From: JADKBO01 sp037968395
GTDB taxonomy: Bacteria > Bacteroidota > Bacteroidia > Chitinophagales > Saprospiraceae
DNA: 22,982 bases
Direction of reading: 5' to 3'
Assembly: GCA_037968395.1 (NCBI GenBank)
Contig: JBBKVK010000270.1
Coordinates: forward strand, 1 to 22,982
The notes beneath the pieces were generated by a model. That model ran no database searches. It had not been told where the DNA came from and saw nothing but the letters and a program-made list of their open reading frames with translations. Below, piece after piece: positions 14,535 to 22,752 of the stretch. Within the stretch, counting starts at the first letter, position 1; each line of letters opens with the position of its first letter. The position numbers and the translations under genes were made by a program.

Positions 14535-15377
14535 ATGCAAACTATCTCCTCTGTTGCAGAGCTACAATCAGAACTATTAAAAGTAAAAGGTAAAATTGGG
14601 TTTGTGCCAACAATGGGAGCTCTTCATACAGGCCACATCAGTTTGGTAAAGCAAGCTCATAAAAAATGCAATTTCGTTGTTGTTTCAGTCTTTGTCAACC
14701 CAACTCAATTTAATGATAAATCTGACTTAGATAAATACCCTCGTAAATTGGACAAAGATGCTCGTATGTTGAAAGAAGCAGGAGTTTCTTTACTCTTTGC
14801 TCCTACGAATAGTGATATCTATCCGAAAGGTTTAAAGACAGAGGTTAACATAGATTTGGGTAAATTGGACAAGGTAATGGAAGGTCAATTTAGGCCAGGA
14901 CATTTTGCTGGGGTCATGCAAGTAGTCAATCGATTATTGGAGATTGTAAAGCCTGATTTTCTTTTTATGGGACAGAAAGATTTCCAACAATTTTCGATTA
15001 TCGCCCATATGCTCAAGATACAAAAATCAAAAACACAGTTGGTTGTTTGTCCAATCATGAGAGAACCTCACGGTTTGGCTATGAGCTCCAGAAACGAAAG
15101 ATTGAGTAAATCCACTCGAGAAAAGGCAGCATTAATCTATAAAGTGTTAAAAAGCATTAAACGACGACGAAAAACACGAACTATTAACGAATTGAAAGCG
15201 TATGCAGAATCAAAATTCGCCGCTCCTCCTTTTAAACTCGAATACATAGCGTTTGCCGATGGATATACCTTGCAACCAATCTTAAAGATTGATGAGTCGA
15301 AGTATTCTGTATGTTGTGTTGTGGTTTGGGCTGATGATGTAAGGTTAATAGACAATATCATACTAACAAAAGATTAA
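14535..15377 (+). CDS. panC: Pantoate--beta-alanine ligase
   Basis: PanC joins pantoate and beta-alanine with ATP to make pantothenate, the precursor of CoA. The 280-residue protein shows the nucleotidyltransferase motif PTMGALHTGH (25-34, with HTGH), VSVFVNPTQFN (50-60), EGQFRPGHFAGV (116-127), MGQKD (145-149) and the KMSKS-like MSSRN (183-187). The start at ATG 14535 gives the conserved N-terminus; the open frame extends upstream to a TTG at 14496, but those 13 codons are unlike the family. No other pan gene is adjacent. Its stop overlaps the stop of the convergent GLPGLI gene by 4 bases, leaving no room for separate terminators. A TATCTTTA at 14506-14513 is a weak -7 candidate with no -33 partner. 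Confidence 0.95.
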   Translation: MQTISSVAELQSELLKVKGKIGFVPTMGALHTGHISLVKQAHKKCNFVVVSVFVNPTQFNDKSDLDKYPRKLDKDARMLKEAGVSLLFAPTNSDIYPKGLKTEVNIDLGKLDKVMEGQFRPGHFAGVMQVVNRLLEIVKPDFLFMGQKDFQQFSIIAHMLKIQKSKTQLVVCPIMREPHGLAMSSRNERLSKSTREKAALIYKVLKSIKRRRKTRTINELKAYAESKFAAPPFKLEYIAFADGYTLQPILKIDESKYSVCCVVVWADDVRLIDNIILTKD

Positions 15378-16111
15378 TATCTCACTTGCCAATAAGGATT
15401 TTTTCTACCTTCTATTGTCTCAACTATATATTTACTGACTTTTTGATCGTAAGCATTTCGCTTGATCTCTTTGCCTTTCATTTTTTTAGGGATAGGTAGA
15501 TCTACACTAAATTTGATATCAACTGAGATTGCCTCTATAGTAACATCGTTTTCATTTAATTCTAGAGCTAATATCATGCCCGGCAATCCACTATAGCCCT
15601 CTGGTCCACCTGACACAGAAATTTTATTGGTAAACCATGCAAATACAGGAGTGTTTTTAATAGGATCGACTGTTTCTGCTTTCATACATAAATATCCAGC
15701 TATTTCTTTAATCTCATTAAGGATCTTCCACTTGTATTTAGGAGTTTCATCTTCAATAAGAAAAGTTTTACCTAAGAATGTAACAAGGTCTTTCGTCTTT
15801 TTTTCCTCATAATCTCTTATGAGTAAATAATCATCTTCCTTCCACGAGTAACCATAATTAGCTTCTTCCTCTTTTTCAGTATAAACCGATTTATTTGGAT
15901 TGAATGTTAGTTCATATTTTCGCCCATATTTTCCTTGATTTTTACCCCAAGTCAACATGTCTCTATCAATATCTTCTTGTGTCATAAATGGCAACTTGGA
16001 CATAATATTGATCCAATATGTGTGTCGTTCAAAGACAATTAAGCCTGTGTTTTCTTGTGCTTTTAATTGAAGGGCAAAGGAAATTAAAATAAATAATATT
16101 ATATTTTTCAT
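15374..16111 (-). CDS. GLPGLI family exported protein
   Basis: This 245-residue protein begins with a signal peptide (MKNIILFILISFALQLKAQ, likely cut after LKA). It contains the family-defining block near residue 170, GGPEGYSGLPGMI (168-180); the fifth motif position is Met rather than Leu. GLPGLI proteins are found in Bacteroidota, are exported, and have no established function. The gene starts 31 bases after the beta-barrel gene on the same strand, so the two form an operon, a common pairing for the family. Its stop codon overlaps that of panC on the other strand. Tryptophan and tyrosine are frequent (NPYWQVRY at the C-terminus), consistent with a beta-rich periplasmic fold, but this is inference. 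Confidence 0.88.
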   Translation of the reverse strand: MKNIILFILISFALQLKAQENTGLIVFERHTYWINIMSKLPFMTQEDIDRDMLTWGKNQGKYGRKYELTFNPNKSVYTEKEEEANYGYSWKEDDYLLIRDYEEKKTKDLVTFLGKTFLIEDETPKYKWKILNEIKEIAGYLCMKAETVDPIKNTPVFAWFTNKISVSGGPEGYSGLPGMILALELNENDVTIEAISVDIKFSVDLPIPKKMKGKEIKRNAYDQKVSKYIVETIEGRKNPYWQVRY

Positions 16112-16142
16112 TGTTATCTTCTTTTTGAATTATATTTAACGA

Positions 16143-18968
16143 TTACCACCAGTTTTGTTCTTGTACTCCATCTTTCATTCCTCTGATATTGTAGGTGAAT
16201 GATGCCATCACATACCTAGCAAGTGAATTTGTGCTTGTCTGAGAGACTCGGTTACTTCCAGCATATTGTGAAAATTGAATATTTTTATTCAAAGCATCAT
16301 ATATGGATAATCTTATTTCACCTCTCTTGCCTTTCAAAATTTGTTGATAAATTGATGCATTTAAAATTGGTACATCTATATTTTGTCCAAAGCGATCATT
16401 CTTATAAAACATATGATTGTATGAAGTGGAAATAAATAAGCCTTTATAAATTTTAGTATTAAACTTTACATTCATTGAGGTCTGAATGAATTTTTGATTT
16501 TGGCTGTTGGCAATATTGTACTCAGTGTTAGTGATAGATGTGTTAGCATCAATATACAGACCAATGGTAGGAGTAGGAGTGATGTCTAAACCCACACTTG
16601 GTCTATAATTTAAAGTGTTAGTTTCATTTAAAATCGTATTCACAAATGCAAAACTCTTATTGATACTAGAATTAAAATTGATGTTTGATTTGATTTTGTT
16701 TTTTATGATAGGAAAACTAAACCCTAAATAGGAGCTCAATCTTCTGCCACCATCATAGTTTATTGGTCTTGATTTTGTGATCAAATTTGCATCTACTTCT
16801 TCTTCTTGAATAACTTGATTATCGTAGAAAGTCCCCCTACCATTAAAGTAGATTCTGATGCCACTAATAGGAATAGATTTATTGATGTTAAACCTTATAT
16901 TATGAGAGTTTTCAGGCAATAAATTTGGGTTTCCTTCTCTAATATTCAGCGGATTACTGTTGTCGACTATGGGTAAAAGGTCTTCTATTTTTGGCTCATC
17001 TATAGACTTGTAATATGACAATCCCAAACGACCATTTCTTCCCATACTGTAACTTATATCTGCGTAAGGCAGCCAGCCATCAAAAGGATTATCCACTTTA
17101 CCGTTAAAAGGAGAATTGTTAGCCGCCGCATATTCAGCCGCAAGATTGAATCTTTGATACCCTCCTCCAACTGAAGCATTAAATCCATCATTAGAATAAG
17201 TAATTGAACTCCCAGATCTTAAAAACTCAATATTGGTTGTATAAGTACGAGTTAGTAAATCATTAATTTGTCTTGCCCCATCAATTAGATCAGTGACATT
17301 CACATCACCATTTTGCTTTTTTGTACTATAATTTGTAAATACGGACACAAACCAAGTTTTACTCAATGGTTCAGAAAACATGACATTAGCTCCAAAAGAG
17401 TTTTTGTCAGATTTACTAGCATTGTTTTGGTTGATAAGTTGCGTAGAATCAATAATGCCAGCATTATTGTAAAAAACAATTTTGGAATTTAGATTTCGGT
17501 CTTCATTTACTTGTGTATTAAGATAGGAAATGTTAGCTCCGAAAAATCTTCCTTTTTTCTTAAATGATTTACGAAGCAAAGCTGAAGTGTTGATTAAGTT
17601 TCCGCCTAGCCTGAAATCATTTTTCACATTAGACTCTGAAGTTAAATCCTCTTGGTCTTTAAGGATCTGAGTGAAGGCATCTCCACTCGTTTTTGAAATC
17701 ACATTAGCAATGTCAGCAGATATGATTATGGTATGAAAGCTATCTATTTCTTGGTCAAAAGAAACCTCACCTCTGTGACCATTAAAGTTAGTGCTGTTAT
17801 CAGATTGCCTATCACTGTTTGTATTAAACGTGGATAAGTAGTTAGTAGAGTTACTCAATGTCTTTGACTCTGTTCCCGATAAATTATAAAAATAGGTAGA
17901 GCCAATCTTAGTCTTTTTATGATCATAGTTGTAATTTAAGCCTATGTTTCCATTTTCTGGAAACCCGCCTTCATTACCACCAAAGAAGGCGCTGCTTATC
18001 TTTGTCTCCAAATCATTTCCGCCACTGCCGCCAAATGAGTACATTCTAAACCCTGAACCGCCACCAAAACCATAAACCATGTCTCCACCTCCAAAATTAA
18101 ATGAATTTGCTCCCATAAAATCTTGATAATCATCCCAGTTTAGTCCATTTCGACCAGTATTGTTTCTAACGCCAACTAGGCTGAATTGATGTTTTTCATT
18201 AAATTTATTGTAGTTCCCCTTTATTTCTCCTCTTGAGATATCACCACCTCCTACTATCACTTTACCAAAACCACCTTTTTTAAACTCTTCCTTAAGAGTG
18301 ATATTCATTTCCTTTTCTTCGGAATTTTGTTTGATTCCTGTGAGCTTTTCTGTTTCTGATTTTTTATCAAATACTTGGACTTTAGAAACTCCTTCGGCGG
18401 GCAGATTTTTTGTTACAGTCGTAGGATCACCACCAAAGAAATCTTTACCTTCTACTGTAACTTTAGTAATATCTTTTCCATCAGACCTTAGTGATCCATC
18501 TTGAGCCACTTCCATTCCTGGCAATCGTCTAAGTAAATCTTCTACTGTAGATCCTTCTGGCACTCTAAATGTAGAGGCATCGTATTCGATGGTATCTCCC
18601 CTCATCTTCATTGGGGCTCTTGCTGCTCTAATTACTACTTCCATCAACTCTGCTGCTATTTCTGTCAATCGCATGGGAGGTAATTCTACCTTTTTATCCT
18701 TGGATGAAACAGAGACTGTAATTGGGATATAACCTAGATACGTTGCTTTGACCAAGTAATCACCTGCTTCAACCTTTTTAAAAGCATAATAACCACCTAG
18801 ATCTGTTTGAGTAAAATCTACGAGAGTAGAATCTCTTTCTAATAACATGACAGAAGCAATTGCAAGAGGATTGTTAAGCGTATCTTTTACTTCCCCAGTT
18901 ATCGTAAATGTTTGAGAAAACAATAATTGTGTGCAAAACAAAATGCAGGTAATCAATAAATATTTCAT
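16143..18968 (-). CDS. Outer-membrane beta-barrel protein with carboxypeptidase-like N-terminal domain and TonB plug-like region
   Basis: This 941-residue protein has a signal peptide (1-19, ending LLFSQ). It then has a carboxypeptidase-regulatory-like beta-sandwich (about 20-100, ITGEVKDTLNNPLAIASVML...GGYYAFKKVEAGDY), a linker, and a plug-like region (about 120-230) with EDLLRRLPGMEV and VEGKDFFGGDP. A Gly- and Phe-rich stretch follows (about 284-317). The remainder is alternating aromatic/polar beta strands ending in QNWW, fitting the Bacteroidota outer-membrane beta-barrel family related to TonB-dependent receptors. Its substrate is unknown. It heads a two-gene operon with the GLPGLI protein. 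No SusD partner is present, so it is not a classical polysaccharide-uptake pair. The promoter is at 19030-18997. Confidence 0.88.
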   Translation of the reverse strand: MKYLLITCILFCTQLLFSQTFTITGEVKDTLNNPLAIASVMLLERDSTLVDFTQTDLGGYYAFKKVEAGDYLVKATYLGYIPITVSVSSKDKKVELPPMRLTEIAAELMEVVIRAARAPMKMRGDTIEYDASTFRVPEGSTVEDLLRRLPGMEVAQDGSLRSDGKDITKVTVEGKDFFGGDPTTVTKNLPAEGVSKVQVFDKKSETEKLTGIKQNSEEKEMNITLKEEFKKGGFGKVIVGGGDISRGEIKGNYNKFNEKHQFSLVGVRNNTGRNGLNWDDYQDFMGANSFNFGGGDMVYGFGGGSGFRMYSFGGSGGNDLETKISSAFFGGNEGGFPENGNIGLNYNYDHKKTKIGSTYFYNLSGTESKTLSNSTNYLSTFNTNSDRQSDNSTNFNGHRGEVSFDQEIDSFHTIIISADIANVISKTSGDAFTQILKDQEDLTSESNVKNDFRLGGNLINTSALLRKSFKKKGRFFGANISYLNTQVNEDRNLNSKIVFYNNAGIIDSTQLINQNNASKSDKNSFGANVMFSEPLSKTWFVSVFTNYSTKKQNGDVNVTDLIDGARQINDLLTRTYTTNIEFLRSGSSITYSNDGFNASVGGGYQRFNLAAEYAAANNSPFNGKVDNPFDGWLPYADISYSMGRNGRLGLSYYKSIDEPKIEDLLPIVDNSNPLNIREGNPNLLPENSHNIRFNINKSIPISGIRIYFNGRGTFYDNQVIQEEEVDANLITKSRPINYDGGRRLSSYLGFSFPIIKNKIKSNINFNSSINKSFAFVNTILNETNTLNYRPSVGLDITPTPTIGLYIDANTSITNTEYNIANSQNQKFIQTSMNVKFNTKIYKGLFISTSYNHMFYKNDRFGQNIDVPILNASIYQQILKGKRGEIRLSIYDALNKNIQFSQYAGSNRVSQTSTNSLARYVMASFTYNIRGMKDGVQEQNWW

Positions 18969-18996
18969 GAATTAGTTTTCAAAGAGGTTTTAAATG

Positions 18997-19030
18997 CAAA
19001 ATTACAAAGCGTTCCGTTGAGGAACTCAAA
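18997..19030 (-). promoter_or_regulatory. Promoter of the beta-barrel and GLPGLI operon
   Basis: On the minus strand TTTG (19030-19027) and TAATTTTG (19004-18997) are 22 bases apart, matching the Bacteroidota promoter form. Transcription should start near 18992, leaving a leader of about 24 bases. Between the boxes lies a small inverted repeat, GTTCC-N5-GGAAC (19011-19025), a possible regulator site. Confidence 0.6.
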
Positions 19031-19143
19031 TATAAGATGCAGATTGTATTAATTGTGGTAATGGTATGTTAAGGAAAAATTAAAGATCTCTTAGAAAACC
19101 TTTTAACACAACCAGAAAGTCGCATTAGTATTGAATTGTTGTA

Positions 19144-19177
19144 ATAAAAAAAGGGCCATCTCTTGCGAGATAGCCCT
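19144..19177 (-). terminator. Intrinsic terminator of the cold-shock gene
   Basis: On the minus strand the arm at 19177-19167 (AGGGCTATCTC) pairs with the arm at 19162-19152 (GAGATGGCCCT), with one wobble and a 4-nt loop. It is followed by a run of T residues. It lies 44 bases after the cold-shock stop codon and upstream of the beta-barrel promoter. Confidence 0.9.
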
Positions 19178-19220
19178 GTACATTTCTTAGTATATATTAA
19201 CTAGTCAATGTTGGAGGATA

Positions 19221-19412
19221 TTACCCTCTCTTCACATCGACAGCTGATAATCCTCTGTCTCCACTTTTTGTTTCATAAGTCACCGTATCTCCTTCTCTAA
19301 TGCTATCGATTAGACCAGATTGGTGTACAAATACATCTCTTTCTCCTGTTGATGGTGAGATAAAACCAAATCCTTTTGTTTCGTTGAAAAACTTTACTGT
19401 TCCTTCAGACAT
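19221..19412 (-). CDS. Cold-shock domain protein (CspA family)
   Basis: This 63-residue protein is a single cold-shock domain that binds single-stranded RNA or DNA and acts as an RNA chaperone in the cytoplasm. RNP1 reads KGFGFI (13-18) and RNP2 reads DVFVH (26-30). The usual early tryptophan (VKWF) is replaced by phenylalanine (VKFF, 6-9), as in some other members. It ends VDVKRG, complete for the family. It has its own terminator. The upstream region on the minus strand contains three hairpins, consistent with a structured leader that could control expression, as in other csp genes. A DEAD-box RNA helicase lies upstream on the same strand, 318 bases away, and may work with it in RNA unfolding. 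Confidence 0.95.
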   Translation of the reverse strand: MSEGTVKFFNETKGFGFISPSTGERDVFVHQSGLIDSIREGDTVTYETKSGDRGLSAVDVKRG

Positions 19413-19730
19413 AATAAAAATAAAAATTGTGCTGCGTCTTATTGCAGCTATAAATAAAAAACATAGACCTTCTTGGTCTAATAAATTCGTTGTTAAGTCG
19501 CCTTTAAATAGTAGGCGGTAATCTTACTGAAAATCTCTGAAAAAAGGAAGGAAAGTATTAAGCTGATCTAACTGTAATCGTAAAAAATTCTAAAGATACT
19601 ATGCATCATTTTGCATACATATATCTAAACTGAATTGCTTGCCGATTAGTTTCATGTTTGAAGAGATAATTTTCAAATTTAATTACAAATAACCCCAAGA
19701 AGCCCTAAATCATTAAGAAGTAGTATCGAA
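19413..19730 (-). other. Hairpin-rich upstream region of the cold-shock gene
   Basis: The 318 bases between the helicase stop and the cold-shock start hold, in minus-strand order, five features. A TAAATTTG box lies at 19681-19674 (with TTG at 19698-19696, only 14 bases away). An inverted repeat TATGCA-N6-TGCATA lies at 19617-19600. Hairpin H1 at 19517-19499 pairs CGCCT with AGGCG. Hairpin H2 at 19480-19464 has arms TAGACC and GGTCTA with a 5-nt loop, followed by TGTTTTTTATTTA, so it is terminator-like. Hairpin H3 at 19448-19431 pairs GCTGC with GCAGC. H2 and H3 lie within 70 bases of the start codon. Confidence 0.55.
19464..19480 (-). terminator. Terminator-like hairpin in the cold-shock leader (possible attenuator)
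   Basis: Six perfect pairs (TAGACC with GGTCTA) around the loop AAGAA are followed on the minus strand by TGTTTTTTATTTA. The stem is short and only half GC. It could terminate read-through from the helicase gene, or act as a temperature-sensitive attenuator if the cold-shock transcript starts upstream of it. The mapped transcription start would decide. Confidence 0.4.
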
Positions 19731-20984
19731 TTATTTTTTCTTTTTTTTGTTCTTTTTCTTTGCAGCTAGATGTTGTTCTTCCATTTCTTCGACCATTTTG
19801 GTTAATGATTTCATGGATATTGTCTTTTCTTCGGTAAAAGTTAGGACGGCATTGTAGGAAGCTTTGTCTATTTTTATCTCATTAATAGGTTTAGTTATAT
19901 ATTCCTCAATAGCCTTAAGTTTCTCTTTTTCTTCTGGACTGCAAAACGAATAGGCGATTCCTTTCATCCTGCCTCTACCCGTTCGTCCAACTCTGTGTAC
20001 ATACGTATCTGCTTCATCAGGGAGATCATAATTAATGACGAGATGCACATTGGGTATGTCAATGCCTCTTGAACTTACATCTGTGGCGATAAGCACATCC
20101 GTTTTACCTTCTTTAAACTGATTGAGAATGTTTAAACGTTCTCGTTGATCTACATCTCCATGCAATACTAAGCTTTCAATATTTACCCTTTTCATGGCAT
20201 TGTGGATCCGCTCCACTCTTACTTTGGTTCTAGCAAATACCAAAATTTTATTATTTGGGTTGTCACGGACCATTTGTTCTAGAAAGTACCGCTTGTCATC
20301 CATGCCCACTTTTAACATAAAGTGAGAGACATTCTTGGCAACAGGGTCTTTAGGGCTAAGTTGGATACGAATCGGATTCACTACCAATGAATAGGCCAGC
20401 TTTTTTATATTATCATCTATCGTTGCTGAGAAAAAGAGCGTTTGCCTCCATTTAGGGATGTGTTTCTGTACGTCTTGAATGTCTTTTAGAAAACCTCTGC
20501 TCAACATCAAATCGGCTTCGTCTATGACCAATATTTTTATCCTCTCAATATTGATATGTCCTTGAGAAATTAAGTCAAACATTCTACCTGGCGTAGCGAC
20601 TAAGATGTCAATTTCTTTTTCTAGTCGAGCAATTTGGTTGTCTTGTTCTACACCACCAAACACGGCATAAGTAGATACCTTGGTATATCTTCCAAAATCG
20701 TTGAATACATCCTTGATTTGAACCGCCAACTCACGAGTCGGTACCATTACCAAGCACTTGATTCCTTTTACTCGACTCTTCATTTTCTGTACATCCACCA
20801 TGTCTAAGATAGGTATGACATAAGCAGCGGTCTTACCTGTTCCAGTCTGAGCTATAGCTAAAACATCTTCTCCATTTAATATACTAGGAATAGATTTATA
20901 TTGGATGTCCGTAGGTTTTTTATAGCCAAACTCCTTAATCCTTTTCTTGATGTCAGGAGATATTTTGTAGTCGTCAAATTTCAT
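19731..20984 (-). CDS. DEAD-box ATP-dependent RNA helicase
   Basis: This 417-residue protein has the complete helicase core. The Q motif glutamine is Gln28 (PTDIQYKSIP); motif I is AQTGTGKT (45-52); motif Ia is PTRELA (82-87); motif Ib is TPGR (131-134); motif II is DEAD (155-158); motif III is SAT (186-188); motif V is ATDVSSRGIDI (300-310); motif VI is HRVGRTGRG (330-338). It ends with a basic lysine tail (KKKNKKKKK), which should bind RNA non-specifically. It resembles the RhlE/CsdA-like group common in Bacteroidota; the exact paralogue cannot be fixed without a tree. Roles in ribosome assembly and cold adaptation are known for the family, and the neighbouring cold-shock gene fits this. 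It reads away from the GWxTD gene. Confidence 0.95.
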   Translation of the reverse strand: MKFDDYKISPDIKKRIKEFGYKKPTDIQYKSIPSILNGEDVLAIAQTGTGKTAAYVIPILDMVDVQKMKSRVKGIKCLVMVPTRELAVQIKDVFNDFGRYTKVSTYAVFGGVEQDNQIARLEKEIDILVATPGRMFDLISQGHINIERIKILVIDEADLMLSRGFLKDIQDVQKHIPKWRQTLFFSATIDDNIKKLAYSLVVNPIRIQLSPKDPVAKNVSHFMLKVGMDDKRYFLEQMVRDNPNNKILVFARTKVRVERIHNAMKRVNIESLVLHGDVDQRERLNILNQFKEGKTDVLIATDVSSRGIDIPNVHLVINYDLPDEADTYVHRVGRTGRGRMKGIAYSFCSPEEKEKLKAIEEYITKPINEIKIDKASYNAVLTFTEEKTISMKSLTKMVEEMEEQHLAAKKKNKKKKK

Positions 20985-21300
20985 GAAGTTGAATTAGTTT
21001 CTCTTTTATCGTAATAGATCTGACCGCAAAGATGATGTATTTAGTAGAATATCAGATAGAATATTGGTAGTTAATATCCATTTGCTATGAGTCATGGAGG
21101 AGATTGAAATTTTTGTTAATTGAGACATTTTATCATAAAATGCTTATAAAGGTCTAGAATAAAGTGCCAATTGCGACAAATTATATATCTACTTTTCATA
21201 AAGTTGCTTTTTGTTAAGAATAGTATTTATCTTAATTTTGATTTTAGAATTCACACCTATCATGACTTTGACGTTTAAATAATAATATAAATTTAGCTAT
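20985..21300. other. Divergent intergenic region between the helicase and the GWxTD gene
   Basis: These 316 AT-rich bases separate two divergent genes. The plus-strand promoter at 21210-21240 is described separately. For the helicase on the minus strand only a weak CATCTTTG (complement of 21023-21030) is seen, without a -33 box. The stretch 21060-21180 contains nothing I can assign. Confidence 0.45.
21210..21240 (+). promoter_or_regulatory. Promoter of the GWxTD gene
   Basis: TTTG at 21210-21213 and TAATTTTG at 21233-21240 are separated by 19 bases, an exact match to the Bacteroidota consensus. Transcription should start near 21246, giving a leader of about 55 bases. A second pair, TTTG at 21267-21270 and TAAATTTA at 21288-21295, would start transcription at the ATG itself and is less likely. 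Confidence 0.7.
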
Positions 21301-22752
21301 ATGAAAATGATTTTAAAAGTAATTATATTATTATCTCTGCTCACAATATCTAATGGAGTTTTAGGGCTTAATTGCAGTGTGGATGTAGCACAGTTTTTAG
21401 CGAATGATAAGCCCTATGTCGATGTCAATCTTCGCCTGGAGGGTAGGACGTGTAAGTTTATTTTATCTGAAGAAGGCAAATATTCAAGTAAAGCATTGGT
21501 GGAAATATATTTTAAATTTGGAGATCAAATCAAAGCATTTGAAAAATATGAATTATCTGCTACTGACTTGGATTCTAAAGGTGACATGCTCGATATGAGA
21601 AGGTTTTTTATTGATGCAGGTGGATATAAACTAGATATAAGAATCACTGATAAGAATGATAGTACGAATGTTTTCGAATATAAAAGTAATGTCATTGTCA
21701 AAAAAGTGGATGATTTTAAAATAAGTAATGCACTATTATTATCTAAGGTAGAAAAATCTAATGCTGTCACTCCATTAGTTAGAAATGGAATATATATGGA
21801 AGTGTTACCTTATATGGTTGTTGGAGAAGATGTCAAATCTGTAAATCTATATCAGGAAGTATATCGAAATAAATTTAGCCAAGATATTCTAATCCATAGA
21901 GTTGACATTAAGAAAATTAATAAGTCGGATAATGAGCTGATTTCACCACCTTTCGTCAAATATAAAAAACTTGCAGATGAAGAAGTCATACCTGTGTTGA
22001 CAAACTTAGATCTATCAAGTCTCACTTCTGGCAAATACGAAGTGATTACGTCAGTAATAGATAAAGACAAAAATGAATTAGTAAGTGATGTGGTGAATAT
22101 CATAATTTATAACACATTTGCAGATGTCAAAAATGTTAAAGAATATAATAAGGTATATGGAAATACATTTGTAGACGCATTGGATTCATCCGAGGTTGTT
22201 TACGCTTTGAAAGCCATTATACCTATTACAAATTATAAAATGACATCTACCTTAGATCAGATCATCCTAAAAGGTAGTATTGAAGCTCAAAAATATTATC
22301 TATTCAATCACTGGGACGATACTTATCCTGGATTGGCAGAAGCTGGTTATACTAAGTATATGGTTATCGCTAGGGTAGTTGATACTGACTATAATGCCAG
22401 TGTAGGACATGGATTTCAGACCGATAGAGGGTATTATTACTTAAAATATGGTAAACCCAGTAAATTTATAAATGTAATTGACGAACCTAATACCCCACCA
22501 TATGAAATCTGGTATTACAATTATTTACCAGCAACTAATCAAACGGATGTGAGATTTTTATTCTATGATCCTCTCCAGGTAAATAACTTTGAATTGTTGC
22601 ATTCTAATTGTTATGGGGAGAGGTCCAATCCTGCTTGGGAAACGGTATTGTATAAGTTTAATCAAGATGAGCGTATTGGGCATACTATAACCGCCACCGA
22701 AGTAGAAGATAATTGGGGTAGAAAAGCTAAGCGATTGTTTAATGAGTTTTAA
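21301..22752 (+). CDS. Exported GWxTD domain-containing protein
   Basis: This 483-residue protein begins with a signal peptide (about 1-22: MKMILKVIILLSLLTISNGV, then LG). Residues about 30-310 look like beta-rich immunoglobulin-like segments. The C-terminal part (about 330-450) matches the GWxTD domain seen in Bacteroidota and related phyla. Its key blocks are HWDDTYPG (337-344) and the signature GHGFQTDRGYYYLKYGKPSK (369-388), followed by PYEIWYYNY (400-408) and FLFYDP (419-424). The name-giving Trp is Phe here (GFQTD). The function of these proteins is unknown; they are exported. It has its own promoter. The stop codon TAA (22750-22752) shares two bases with the left terminal repeat of the palindromic element that follows, so insertion of that element may have set the present C-terminus. 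Confidence 0.85.
   Translation: MKMILKVIILLSLLTISNGVLGLNCSVDVAQFLANDKPYVDVNLRLEGRTCKFILSEEGKYSSKALVEIYFKFGDQIKAFEKYELSATDLDSKGDMLDMRRFFIDAGGYKLDIRITDKNDSTNVFEYKSNVIVKKVDDFKISNALLLSKVEKSNAVTPLVRNGIYMEVLPYMVVGEDVKSVNLYQEVYRNKFSQDILIHRVDIKKINKSDNELISPPFVKYKKLADEEVIPVLTNLDLSSLTSGKYEVITSVIDKDKNELVSDVVNIIIYNTFADVKNVKEYNKVYGNTFVDALDSSEVVYALKAIIPITNYKMTSTLDQIILKGSIEAQKYYLFNHWDDTYPGLAEAGYTKYMVIARVVDTDYNASVGHGFQTDRGYYYLKYGKPSKFINVIDEPNTPPYEIWYYNYLPATNQTDVRFLFYDPLQVNNFELLHSNCYGERSNPAWETVLYKFNQDERIGHTITATEVEDNWGRKAKRLFNEF

Noticed and set aside
16143..18968. Beta-barrel gene as a SusC of a polysaccharide utilisation locus
   Set aside because: No SusD gene or glycan enzyme is adjacent; the partner is a GLPGLI gene, and the barrel fits the general outer-membrane beta-barrel family better.
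19674..19698. TAAATTTG with TTG as a confident cold-shock promoter
   Set aside because: The two boxes are only 14 bases apart, shorter than the usual 19-22, so it is mentioned only as a possibility.
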